Source: Skeletonema tropicum (Eukaryota; Bacillariophyta; Thalassiosirophyceae; Thalassiosirales; Thalassiosiraceae). Taken from it: DNA of 64,000 nucleotides. The notes under the pieces were generated by a model that made no database searches, was not told where the DNA came from, and saw only the letters and a list, made by a program, of their open reading frames with translations. The stretch spans positions 2,542,001 to 2,606,000 of the forward strand of contig CM074138.1 of NCBI GenBank assembly GCA_037178625.1, in the 5' to 3' direction. This document shows, piece after piece, positions 29,285 through 39,871 of this stretch (its first letter is position 1; each line of letters begins with the position of its first letter). The translations under genes and the position numbers were made by a program.

Positions 29285-30652
29285 TTATTTGCGCTTTTGT
29301 CTTTTGTACTTGAACACTGCTCTTGCATAATCGATTGCAGCTTCCTCCTCATTCTCGTAAAGGCCAACGCATCGAAACTTCCCATCCAACTCAATGCGTG
29401 CCTCCCATTTATTTCTTTTCTTTAGGAAAGAGATACCAGTATATTTTGACGATCCCTCCTTCATCCGCCCTTTGCTTTTGGGTATTGGTGGTTGCGGTGG
29501 AACGTCGCTCAAATCAATGACATTCGACTTCTGCTTCTCCAAATCTCCTTGATCTTTATACTTGAATACTGCTCTTGCGTAGTCGACTGCAGCCTCCTCC
29601 TCATCCTCATAAAGGCCAATGCATCGAAACTTCCCATCCAACTCAATGCGTGCCTCCCATTTATTTCTTTTCTTTAGGAAAGAGATACCAGTATATTTTG
29701 ACGATCCCTCCTTCATCCGCCCTTTGCTTTTGGGTATGGGTGGCTGCGGCGGAACGTCGCTCAAATCAATGACATTCGACTTTTGCTGCTTCTTCGAATC
29801 TCCTTGCGTTTTGTACTTGAACACTGCTCTTGCGTAGTCGACTGCAGCCTCCTCCTCATCCTCATAAAGGCCAATACGTCGCTGCTCCTTACCGTGGATC
29901 GAGATTCGTGCTGCCTGCCATTTTTTGTTGTTCCTTAGCTTGTCACAATAGACACCAGTGTATTTTGAGGAAGAAGAACCGTTTTTGTTGTTGTTGTTGT
30001 TGATTCGACCTCCTTTGCTTTTGGGTATGGGTGGTGGTTGTGATGGTGGAACATTGCTTCTATTGAGAATGAATGTATCAGTGGCGTCGTCGTCGACCTT
30101 TTGGCGCTTGTGATGATGAGTCAGATTATTGTTATTGGTGGTGGTGATTCGATCATTCGATGAGTTTAGTTGTTGATTCAGTTGTTGTTGCTGATTATGA
30201 TAGATCGATGGTTGAAAGTGCTGTGAATAAGACATGGGAGGATAGTAGTAGGGAAAGTAGTACTGTGGATAATTCTGACTTCTTGGCCACTGATGATGAT
30301 GATTGGAAGGTGGTACAAGAGGGAACATCCTAGTGTTGGTAAAGTTGTTGTGACTGTTGTAATAATATGACGTTGACACATTTGCATTCTTCTGAGCACA
30401 AGATGGATGAGATCGTTTCTTTCCTCCTCCTCGGCCAGAATAATTTGCAAATGAGAGATGTTGTGCTCTTGTAGTCGAACTGGGACGATTGCATGATAGC
30501 GGTGCCAACACTACTTCTTCGTTTGTGTTCAAGATCTCTTTGGTGGGAGCATTGTTGATGATTGATTTTGCCTCCACCGATGACCATGACTCTGTGGCGG
30601 CCAAGGCTGCAGCTTCGGATTTAGTGACGCATATGACCGTCTTGGTTACCAT
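29285..30652 (-). CDS. AP2 gene 4: three AP2 domains, last two near-identical
   Basis: About 455 residues. N-terminal motif VTKSEAAALAATESWSS, a shortened Cys-containing region (SCNRPSSTTRAQH), then a roughly 130-residue low-complexity stretch rich in Asn, Gln, Tyr and His, and three AP2 domains: SKYTGVYCDKLRNNKKWQ and two copies of SKYTGISFLKKRNKWEARI. The last two units repeat with a 252-bp (84-residue) period and differ at only a few residues (RCIGLYED versus RCVGLYEN), a recent internal duplication. The ATG at 30652 aligns with genes 1 and 3. The Asn/Gln-rich stretch could act as an activation domain (inference). Confidence 0.85.
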   Translation of the reverse strand: MVTKTVICVTKSEAAALAATESWSSVEAKSIINNAPTKEILNTNEEVVLAPLSCNRPSSTTRAQHLSFANYSGRGGGKKRSHPSCAQKNANVSTSYYYNSHNNFTNTRMFPLVPPSNHHHQWPRSQNYPQYYFPYYYPPMSYSQHFQPSIYHNQQQQLNQQLNSSNDRITTTNNNNLTHHHKRQKVDDDATDTFILNRSNVPPSQPPPIPKSKGGRINNNNNKNGSSSSKYTGVYCDKLRNNKKWQAARISIHGKEQRRIGLYEDEEEAAVDYARAVFKYKTQGDSKKQQKSNVIDLSDVPPQPPIPKSKGRMKEGSSKYTGISFLKKRNKWEARIELDGKFRCIGLYEDEEEAAVDYARAVFKYKDQGDLEKQKSNVIDLSDVPPQPPIPKSKGRMKEGSSKYTGISFLKKRNKWEARIELDGKFRCVGLYENEEEAAIDYARAVFKYKRQKRK

Positions 30653-31082
30653 TGTAGCTAGCAATACATAGATTATTAGGATGGCGTTGTCAGGTGTACC
30701 TAATACTAGCTACTACTGCTACTGATCATCGGTGCTGTTGCTAGCTGTGTTGCTGTGATGTGTTGCGCGTTGCGCTGTTGCTTGGCACCTCGCTCATCGT
30801 GGCTGGCGCCATTTCCTGCTCGCCGAATTCGAGACACGCAACGCGCAACGGCCGGCCGGCGACAGTTGAAGTTTCTTTGCATTCCGAACATCAAAGAAGC
30901 TCAAAGAAGGCTACCGCATCCCAAAGATCCAAAAGACATTTTTTTCTTGACGCACGTTTCACGATGGTCTTGACTTGCTTGCTTTTGCTCGATAAGTTAT
31001 AAGTACAATAGGAAGTGATTGTTTCTCAATGCAACGAAGCAATGAATCTTTTGCATTGAGGCTGCCATAAATAAAGTACACC
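30653..31082. other. Divergent intergenic region between AP2 gene 4 and the CotH gene
   Basis: About 430 bp shared upstream region for two genes pointing away from each other; both promoters must lie here. It is GC-rich around 30780-30860. No clear TATA box; TATAA-like TAAGTTATAAG occurs near 30998. Confidence 0.45.
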
Positions 31083-34000
31083 ATGAAAATCGTCGCTGTA
31101 TTACTACTAATAACCACCACACTCCAAAATGCATCCGCATCCCTAAAAATCAATGAGGTAGCCTACAAAGGATCATCCAACACTTGCAACGGAGAAGATT
31201 GGATTGAACTTTTCCTCACCTCCTCCTCAACCACTAGTCAAGATTTGTTCAACTATACACTTCACGATGACAAGGGTAAAAATGACGACAAGGCCAAAGT
31301 ATTCTCCAACAAGAACTCCTCGACCATTATTATCAACCCTGGTGAATATCTTGTATTATGTCGCAATATCGATTTCAACTTTGGAATTGGTAGTGATGAT
31401 GTAGTTACACTTCTTGATACCAATGGGGAGATTGTTTCGGAAGTGATGCTTTTGGGAAGTGGTGAGGCGGATCAAACATTTGCCTCGTTTGAGGGTGGGT
31501 ATCAATATACGGCCATGCCTACTCCTGGAGAGGAGAATGTATATGAGAAGCCCAAGCCTGTGGAGGTGAAGTTGGCTGAGCAGAATGAGGCTGGGAATGA
31601 TTTTTTCTTGGAGGAGGGGGAAGGTGAGGGTGGTGAAGTAATTTTTGAGAAGGTTGTTGATCTTCATGTGACTCTTGGTAATGAAAGTTTGGCTACGATT
31701 GGTAAGTTGAGTTTGAGTAGAATTGGAATGTGTGCTCTCTCCATGTGTTGTTATATCCCTCAACTCATCACACTACGTTCTTTAATACATTCTTTCCTAC
31801 TCAGTCGACCATCCAACATGGGAGGAATTCGTACCATTCATCGACGTGGCTGTTTCCAACCCATCCAATACCACCTCCATCATCTCCTTCGCAGGAACGG
31901 GTAAGATCCGTACCAAAGGACAAAGTACCTTGATGCTGACTGCTTGCTACGGTCTTCCAAATGTGCCCTTTCAAATCGAATTTGACACGCCATTCATGGG
32001 GATGGAAATCGTTTATCTGCGCAATCATCTTGGTGATCCCTCCTACATGAGAGATTATGCCTCACATTTCATGTTGCGTCGATTTGGCCTGCCATACTTG
32101 AGAAGTAGACCCGTTCGATTATTCATGAATGGAGAGTACGTCGGATTCTACACCTTATTGGAGGCACCGGTTCAAGGGTATGTCATGCAACGTTCGTTTG
32201 GTGTATTCCAACCAGAAGACACGGCATTGTACAAGGTGAAGACTCAAATTGCTCAATGTCCCATTACAGATCCTGCAGTGATTGCCGCGAAGAGCGATGA
32301 AGAGCCTAATCCATACTACTTTGAACGTGGCGATCATCGTGTTGACATCCCTACATTTGACGGTAATACCACGGTCGATGCGGAACGAATTGACGCTTGT
32401 GGCGCATACTTTTTTGGAGAGATAATCAAGGAGGGAGCAGATCTTACCCAGGGTATTCTCCATTACAATAATTCCTGTGGGACCGCTCTTGTATCGTTGG
32501 GACGTGTCGATAGAGACTACGGACCAAAGTCCACAGAGGAGGCGATGATCAACTTAATAGACTCTGTCGTGTTCAACATGACAGCAAGTGATATCAAGCC
32601 ATTCATCAATGCCGACCAATGGATCCAGAATTTTGCTGCGTATGCTGTCACGCTGAATCAAGATTCAGTCATTGACATTGTGAATAATTGGTATCTTGCT
32701 ACGTTGGATAATGGAGCCTCTTGGAGTATTGTTCAGTATGATCATAATTCGATTGCTACTGATGGTGTTAAAGCTCTATGTGGTGCGGACTGTGGTCCGC
32801 GAATGATATACCATCCAATTCTACGTCCTTCGTGCAAATCTGTGGAAGGTAAGCACTTACCTATTATCGATTGTCATGTTTTGATTGAGAAAACTTGTAT
32901 ACTCACTCCCATGAATGTTGTTTGTTATGGTTATAGACCATCCTATTCTTGGAAGAGTACTCAATGATGAACAGAGCTGGGAAACTTATCTGAATTACGT
33001 CGAAGAATTCGTCGGGGTAGTTGAAGCTTCTATCGCAGACCTAAGATCATATGGTAATGATATCAAGACGTATATTGTAGATGATTGGTTTGCTACTACT
33101 ACCAATTATACAGTCGAGAGCTATGAAGAGTCTGAGCTGGGATTGGACTTCAGTGACTACAACACTGCATCCAAGCCCTTGTTGAAGACTCTAAGCGCAA
33201 GACTCGTTGAAGTTAAAGCACAGCTCGATGCAATTTGTGAAGGGACCATGCCTCGTGATGGAAAGTATGGGGAGAACGAGAATTGTCCTGACTGGAGAGA
33301 TGACGACGGTAGTGATTACATTGCTGGGTCTACGTATGTCGAAGACTCTTGTGCTATACCTATCCCTGACTGTGAGCAAGCTGGACCGTGCTATGAAAAC
33401 TCACCTTTCACATGTGTGGATGGAAATCTTGTTATTGAAGAATGTAAGCAAGCTTCGCCATTTTGTGACTCCTGTTTTCCGGCTAGTGCCTGTGGAGGTG
33501 GCTTGGCAGATGCAAGTGGGAAATTTGTGGAAAGTGACACCTGTGGACCAGAATTTGCAGAATGTAGCTTGGGATCTCCTTGTTTTGATCACAATAGTGG
33601 GATTTGTGCCTTTGATGGGTCAATTTTGACTGAAGAGTGTAGAGAAGCCGAGCTATATTGTAAGTCTTGTTTCCCTTACAGTCGATGTGGCACTCTCAAA
33701 GAAGGAGAACAAGGTAGCGTGAAAGACGAAAGTGGACAATTTGTCGAAAGTGACACCTGTGGACCAGAATTCGCTTCTTGCAGCATGGGAGTGATTTGTT
33801 TCGATCACGAAGGTGGGATTTGTGCCGACGATGGGTCAATTATGGCTGAAGATTGTAAGCAAGCCGAACTATTTTGCAAGCCTTGTTTCCCTTATAGTCG
33901 ATGTGGCACTCTAGCAGATGAAGAAGAGAGTGGAAAATTTGTCGAGAGTGACACCTGTGGACCAGAATTTGCTTCTTGCAGCTTGGGAAAGATTTGTTTC

Positions 34001-34279
34001 GATCACAATAGTGGTATTTGTGGCGAAGATGGGTCAATGTTGTCTGAAGATTGCAAGGAAGCCGAGCTATTTTGTAAGCCATGTTTTCCTTACAGTCGAT
34101 GCGGCACTCTGGAAGTTGAAGGAGTTGGTGATGAGTATTCCATTGAGGGCAAAGAGGAGGAGCCGACTGATAATGATAGTTCTCCAGATGACGAGCCTAG
34201 CAGTGCCAAGAACAAAGCATCGAATATCATCGCTTTGATGAGCATCAGTTTCGGCTTGTTGTCGAGGTTTCAGTTTTAA
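31083..34279 (+). CDS. Secreted lamin-tail/CotH-kinase protein with Cys-rich repeats and GPI-like tail
   Basis: Three exons: 31083-31701, 31805-32848, 32937-34279 (introns GTAAGT...TCAG and GTAAGC...ATAG); 1001 residues. Residues 1-19 form a signal peptide. About 21-130 is a lamin-tail domain (LKINEVAYKG, WIELF, NPGEYLVLCRN, GSDDVVTLLD). About 207-600 is a CotH-type domain (YLRNHLGDPSYMRDY, LRSRPVRLFMNGEYVGFYTL, SIVQYDHNS with the metal-type Asp). From about 690 come four Cys repeats of roughly 70 residues (FVESDTCGPEF, ICFDH, SILTEECREAE, CFPYSRCG). The C-terminus (ASNIIALMSISFGLLSRFQF) is a hydrophobic GPI-anchor-like tail. CotH proteins are secretory-pathway or surface protein kinases in bacteria and fungi; here PFQIEFD replaces the usual Lys-rich segment, so kinase activity is uncertain. 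Possible cell-wall role. Confidence 0.85.
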
Positions 34280-34949
34280 CCAGCGCACAGGCCTGGTAGG
34301 TGTTGGTACTTGTGCGGAAAATTGTATAGTTTCTGAGGGGTAAAAAGGTACATACTAGCATGAATTATGTTTGTACTCTTATCTATCGTCATCTTTTTCT
34401 CTTTTGCCAAAAGAGGAGCTTGAGCACTATAATACATCTGAGATAGTCCACCAGCTTAGTTACTTCATCATGAGCAACGCACGACCACCGACCAACAATA
34501 AGTAAGGCAAGGACAGTAAAAGAGCTAGCTAGCTGTGGTGGGGGTTCGGTGGGGCTTTAGGTTACTTCTGTGCTACGGTAAACTACGTATCACTGGTATT
34601 GTAAACAAGAAAAGTATCTGTAGATGGCTGAGAAGACTTATATTTTTTGCAAGAATATTTACTTTGTCTGTCTTTGCTCCGCGTTCTGCCGCCATCCAAA
34701 AACTACACAGAACAAATCCATGATGGCCTAAAAAGTACAATAGCCATTGCAACGAAGTACATTGACATCGTGTACAGCCAAGTTATTGCAACGTCGAACG
34801 TAGTGCTCTTGATAATATCATCATTATTATATTGTCGTCCAGCAGCTATAACTTTTGATCAGCAAATCTCGAGCAGATAACTCAAATTCTTGCCATCAGT
34901 CGAGCATATCATATCTTATCAATCGAAGCATCAATCTTCAATCAAAACC
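34280..34949. other. Intergenic before the NAT10 gene, with an inverted dispersed repeat
   Basis: The only structure seen is the repeat at 34549-34620 (GGGGCTTTAGGTTACTTCTG...), the reverse complement of units at 28680-28796. The NAT10 promoter should lie in the last few hundred bases; no TATA box is obvious. Confidence 0.5.
34549..34620 (-). repeat. Dispersed repeat, inverse copy
   Basis: Inverse copy of the 28680-28796 repeat, including the GTAAACAAGAAAAG neighbour. Confidence 0.65.
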
Positions 34950-37900
34950 ATGGTCCGCAAAAAGCTCGACGAACGAATCCGCACCCNNNNNNNNNNNNNN
35001 NNNNNNNNNNNNNNNNNNNNNNNNNNNNNNNNNNNNNNNNNNNNNNNNNNNNNNNNNNNNNNNNNNNNNNNNNNNNNNNNNNNNNNNNNNNNNNNNNNNN
35101 NNNNNNNNNNNNNNNNNNNNNNNNNNNNNNNNNNNNNNNNNNNNNNNNNNNNNNNNNNNNNNNNNNNNNNNNNNNNNNNNNNNNNNNNNNNNNNNNNNNN
35201 NNNNNNNNNNNNNNNNNNNNNNNNNNNNNNNNNNNNNNNNNNNNNNNNNNNNNNNNNNNNNNNNNNNNNNNNNNNNNNNNNNNNNNNNNNNNNNNNNNNN
35301 NNNNNNNNNNNNNNNNNNNNNNNNNNNNNNNNNNNNNNNNNNNNNNNNNNNNNNNNNNNNNNNNNNNNNNNNNNNNNNNNNNNNNNNNNNNNNNNNNNNN
35401 NNNNNNNNNNNNNNNNNNNNNNNNNNNNNNNNNNNNNNNNNNNNNNNNNNNNNNNNNNNNNNNNNNNNNNNNNNNNNNNNNNNNNNTCATTCCGAGATTT
35501 AATGAACGGTTTATTTTGAGTTTGGGTGGTGTGCCAATTGTTTGGTTTGTGATGATGAGTTGAATATATTGCCGTTGAGTCGAAAGACTTTGGGACGGTT
35601 GAGCAAGATGGATGGTGCGGATAATTATGGCGATGATGAAGGGAGTGTGGACGAAGGCAATCACAGTGGTGTGGTTACCACCAAGACCGAGGAGGATATC
35701 CAATTGGAGCAATTAAAACAAACATTGCAGGACACTCCACACGTGGGCAAGTTGGTTGAATTGACCAAGACATTGGATCAGGCACGTGCTGTACTTACCT
35801 TCCTCGAAGCGTGTGCCGATCGTGACAAGAAGAGTAAGAATGCAGCGTCACCACTTGCTGATGCGCTCAAGAGCAATACTACCACGACTGTATCACTAAC
35901 TGCCGCTCGAAGGAAGGTAAATCGGCAGCACTTGGGCTATGCCTAGCGGGTGCTGTTTCCTTTGGATTTCACTCGATTGTTGTGACGGCACCTGAGCCAG
36001 AGAATTTGGTGAGTGTGTTCCAGTTCTTGGTGGAGGGGTTGAAAGCGTTGAAGTATCAAGAACACTATGATTATACCTTGGGGTACAATTATGGTCTTGA
36101 TAGTAATGATGGGAGCTACAAACAGGGTGAAAAGGCGGGCAGGGACAATACCAAATGCATCGTATCAGTTTCCATTCATGGCGGAGGAGGAGGGAAAAGG
36201 GAGGAGGACAAAGGCAAACGGTACGATATGTCCGTCCTCGTGATTTAGACAAGTTTGTTGGAGCAGAGTTGGTGGCGGTAGATGAGGCTGCGGCTATTCC
36301 ATTGCCCATCGTGAGGAAATTGATGCAGTTGAATGCAGGACATGGTGGAAAGGGCAAGAGCATGAGTGGTGAAGGTGATGAGCGACGACTCACGTTCCTC
36401 AGTTCTACCATTAATGGATATGAGGGTACTGGACGTGCTCTCAGTCTGAAACTCATCAAGGAGCTTCGTGATTCCAATACCAAAGGTCGTAGCGGCGTCG
36501 ACGCCGCTAGGGCAGCTGGTGCTGAAATTGCTGGTGCGGCAAGTAACAAGGGTGAGGCCAAGGTTCACGAAAAGCGATGGGCCGCCGAAGCAGCGGCTGC
36601 CAAAGCAGTATCTTCCGGAAGCGGGTCGTCATCGGGTGGTCCATTGAAGGAATTAGATCTTTCTCATCCCATCAGATATGCACGAGGTGATCCAGTAGAG
36701 GCATGGTTGAACAATCTTCTTTGTTTAGATTGCGAGTCGTTCGATTACAACAATACCCTTGGATACGGAAACAAGAGCAACAGTAACACCAGTGGTGCTG
36801 CCGAGCTCAAAGGTGGGGCCCCTGCACCAGCAGAATGTGAGCTGTACGCTGTCAATCGTGATGCTCTCTTCTCGTATCATCGTCTATCGGAATCATTCCT
36901 TCAAAAGTTGTGGGGTTTGTACACGAGTGCTCATTACAAAAATACACCCAATGACCTGCAAATGCTCAGTGATGCCCCCGCTCACAATGTCTTTGTGCTT
37001 CTCGGACCTACTGCGGAGTCGCATGGTGATGATGATGGCCTTCCCGATATTCTTGCCATTGTCCAAACCTCTATTGAGGGTAAGCTCTCCCAAAAGACGA
37101 TACAAGCTCAGCTAGCACGAGGACATCGATCAGCTGGCGATCTAATCCCATGGACAATGAGTCAACAATTTGGTGATAAGAACTTTGCGCAGTTGTCTGG
37201 AGCACGTGTGGTCAGGGTGGCAGTCCATCCCGCTGTGCAAGGAATGGGTTATGGTGGTAGGGCTATGGAATTGCTCTTTAGGTACTACAATGGAGAGATG
37301 GTGAATTTATCTGGTGGACTTATGAGCGATGACGAGGGTGAAGGAAGCAGTGATGACGAAACAGCATCCGAGAGTGGAAGCGATGAAGAGCCAGTTAGCA
37401 ATGCACTTCTTCACAAGGAAGCACTGAAGCCACGCAAGAAGCTTCCACCTCTTCTCTTGCCACTATCGGCTGTCCCTACACCAAAGCTTGATTGGCTTGG
37501 TACATCATTTGGATTGACCCCTTCTCTTCACAACTTTTGGCATCGAAAGGTGGGGTATGACCATGATGTACTTGCGTCAAACTGCAAATGAGTTGACTGG
37601 TGAACACTCCGCTATTATGATTAGAGCACTTCCTCGTAGAAGTGGTTGGGATGATGCTTGGTTACCTGCCTTCGGAGTCGATGCACGAAGGAGGATTGGA
37701 AGACTGTTGGGTGGATCATTCCGAAGTATGGAGGTCAGCTTGGCTGTCAGTTTGTTGGGCGATGTAGAAGGTGGCTTCGGATCATGGATGAAGAATGCAG
37801 GTGGCGACGATGGCGACGAGGATAATATGGACAAGACTGCACTTCAAGAAGTGAAGAAACGAAGTGGAACCCAATCAAGCACGCTCACATCTACTGAGCT

Positions 37901-38639
37901 CCATTATCACCTCACACCGCATGATTTGCAACGACTTGAGCTTTACAGCCGCAATCTTTGTGATCATCACCTTGTTTCAGACCTGATCCCCTCCTTATCT
38001 CAGCTCTACTTTACAAGTCGTATGGGACCGGGCTTTCGGCTATCGAGTGTGCAGGCAGCATTGCTCTGTGGCATGGGATTACAGAATAAAAGTGTCGAAG
38101 ATATGACAGCTGAACTGGGTCTGCCCGTCAATCAAGTTCTGGCCATGTTCAACAAGGCAGTGAAGAAGATGTCTCTGGCGTTCCACAACCTGCTAGTCGA
38201 GGAAGAAAGTAAGGGATTATTGGGAGGCGATGCCTTGAAGAAGGCCGAATCAAAGGCTCAAAAGATGAGAGATGTCGTCGGACAAACGCTAGAGGAAGAT
38301 ACTGCAGAGGGTGCAACAAAGGCAATGGAGCAGTTGACGAAGGGCCAAGTGCTGAATAGCGGAGTGACTGGTACACGAATTGCACCCGAAATAAGCGATC
38401 CAGAGATAATGAAATACGCACTCAAGGGAACTGATGAAGAATGGGCAACTGCTTTAAAAGAGAAGGGAGATGGCGTCGATGAAGGGACAATTCAGATTAA
38501 GAGTACCAAGGTGAAAACTCCAAAGAAGAGGAAAGCTGATGGTGATGCATTGGAAAGTGCAATGAAGAATGAAAGGGCAATGAAGTCTGGTAAGAAAGAC
38601 AAGTCGAGTAAAAAGAAGTCGAAGAGAAAGTCTCATTAA
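34950..38639 (+). CDS. RNA cytidine acetyltransferase NAT10/Kre33, broken by a gap and frameshifts
   Basis: Makes N4-acetylcytidine in 18S rRNA and tRNA using acetyl-CoA and ATP; nucleolar, needed for small-subunit biogenesis. The start (MVRKKLDERIRT) matches the family's N-terminus. After the N gap come PRFNERFILSL, DELNILPLS, KTLDQARAVLTF, VSLTAAR, the helicase Walker B-type VAVDEAAAIPLP, STINGYEGTGR, HPIRYARGDPVEAWLN, LLCLDC, HYKNTPNDLQMLSDAPAH, the GNAT acetyl-CoA site VAVHPAVQGMGYGGRAMELL, LRQTANELTGEHSAIM, and a Lys-rich tail. The frame changes by one base near 35538, 35918 (inside the GRGKS P-loop), 36215 and 37560. The gap replaces roughly residues 13-190, about what 500 N would hold. 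With gap and indels clustered, consensus error is the likelier reading, because a lost NAT10 would probably be lethal. Confidence 0.9.
34987..35486. other. Assembly gap, 500 N
   Basis: Exactly 500 undetermined bases within the NAT10 gene. Open frames drawn across it carry no information. Confidence 0.99.
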
Positions 38640-38842
38640 GCATTACGATAGTATAAAGTTGATTATCTTCTTAAGCTCTACATTCTCTTCATCTTCTACT
38701 CTTCTTGTAGTGATATATGAGAAGAGGCTGCAAGCAAAGCTTATAAAATCATATCATGATAACTTGACAGCAGCGTGCAATGATTCAGTATGAAATAAGA
38801 TTCTAGTTCCTCTTGTTTACACTATGTATTTATGCCAATCCA

Positions 38843-39568
38843 CTAGTTTTCTGCGATACACATCAAGTCATACCTCATCATGTCCAACACAGCTCGAGAA
38901 CGCTTGGTCTGCTGCGACATATAGAATAAGCGTAACTGCTGCTGTTTCATTCGAATAGAAATATCATCTGAGTCGATACTAACATGTCGGCGAAATTTAG
39001 CCTTGGGTTCGCTGGGAATGGCTGGACATGCAGCTTCGCCAGCTTCACATCTCATCATCTTCTCGTGATGGCAGCTGTAGGTTGCATTACCGTCAAGTTG
39101 TTTATCAAGTGCTGCTGGGGAAGAGTTTCCAGTGGAGGAAGTGGGCGATACAACAGCACTAATTGCATCACATGCTGCAACATCTGGCAAAGGGACGGAT
39201 ACAATCATCTCAGTGGAGGACTTCTTGTTGCTCTTGGATATCTTCTTGCTCTTTCTGTTCAGCTTACGCTTCCTCACGGATAAGTTGCCCTCACCGATCC
39301 ACTTGATGTCTGCTTCAGTACCTTGCTCGGGGTATGCAAACCCGACCATTACAGCGTCTTCATCCAACATGGTTGGATTCACTGCCCTTGCAGCTATGTA
39401 CTCTCTCATAGAATGATCCGTTGTAGATCGGATAGAGCTGGCAGTCGGTGAAGCAGATGATGCGATAGAGAAAGATGCTAGTGGTGTCGACTGGTGGTAA
39501 TCAATCGCTGCAAAGAGAACAGCGAGACCGCTCTTGCCGTCGATATTGGTAGTTTCAGTGGGCGTCAT
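38843..39568 (-). CDS. Lys-rich protein of unknown function, paralogue of 54266-54919
   Basis: 241 residues from the Met of MTPTETTNIDGKSG; an upstream Met at 39715 is open, but the paralogue supports the later start. Shared blocks with the paralogue: SGLAVLFAAIDYHQST at the N-terminus, PEQGTEADIKWI, a basic stretch (RKRKLNRKSKKISKSNKK, a probable nuclear signal), AISAVVSP-SS, SPAALD, and a C-terminal helix QQQLRLFYMSQQTKRSRAVL then MMRYDLMCIAE. No known domain is recognised. The C-terminal helix looks like a short coiled coil. Probably nuclear (inference). Confidence 0.7.
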   Translation of the reverse strand: MTPTETTNIDGKSGLAVLFAAIDYHQSTPLASFSIASSASPTASSIRSTTDHSMREYIAARAVNPTMLDEDAVMVGFAYPEQGTEADIKWIGEGNLSVRKRKLNRKSKKISKSNKKSSTEMIVSVPLPDVAACDAISAVVSPTSSTGNSSPAALDKQLDGNATYSCHHEKMMRCEAGEAACPAIPSEPKAKFRRHVSIDSDDISIRMKQQQLRLFYMSQQTKRSRAVLDMMRYDLMCIAEN

Positions 39569-39644
39569 GTTTGGGTTTGTGATGGTTGAATTTGTGTGTT
39601 TATGTGTGTTAGTTGTATGTGTGTTGTTTGTTGTCGTGTGTAAG

Positions 39645-39680
39645 AAACTGGCCAAAAGGGCCAACGCATGAGAGAGGGAA
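39645..39680 (-). promoter_or_regulatory. Shared upstream element GGCC-AAAAGG-GCCAACGCA
   Basis: CTGGCCAAAAGGGCCAACGC here corresponds to the inverse motif GCGTTGGCCTTTTGGCCAG at 54145-54163, upstream of the paralogue. Both lie about 80-120 bp before the chosen ATGs with the same orientation relative to the gene. May be a control site or conserved leader. Confidence 0.45.
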
Positions 39681-39871
39681 AAGGCCCACGCCCAACGCTC
39701 GAAAGTCGATCTCAACGCCTACTTACGTGTACCTTCAAGCAGTAGGTACATACATAGGAGTATTTTTGCTTTTTTCAAAGCAACAAGCATGCACGCAAGT
39801 TGTTCTCTTGTTCTTGATTGAGGCAAGAGACCATGCTTGAGTAGCTCGGCTCGAGCGTAACCACAGCAACA

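Noticed and set aside
31702..31804. Frameshift in the CotH gene
   Set aside because: GTAAGT...TCAG borders and perfect joining of the domain show an intron; likewise 32849-32936.
34855..35712. Frames spanning the run of N on both strands
   Set aside because: Artefacts of unknown bases read as open.
39569..39715. N-terminal extension of the Lys-rich protein starting at 39715
   Set aside because: Homology to the paralogue upstream of 39568 is at DNA (leader) level only, and the conserved protein begins after the later Met.
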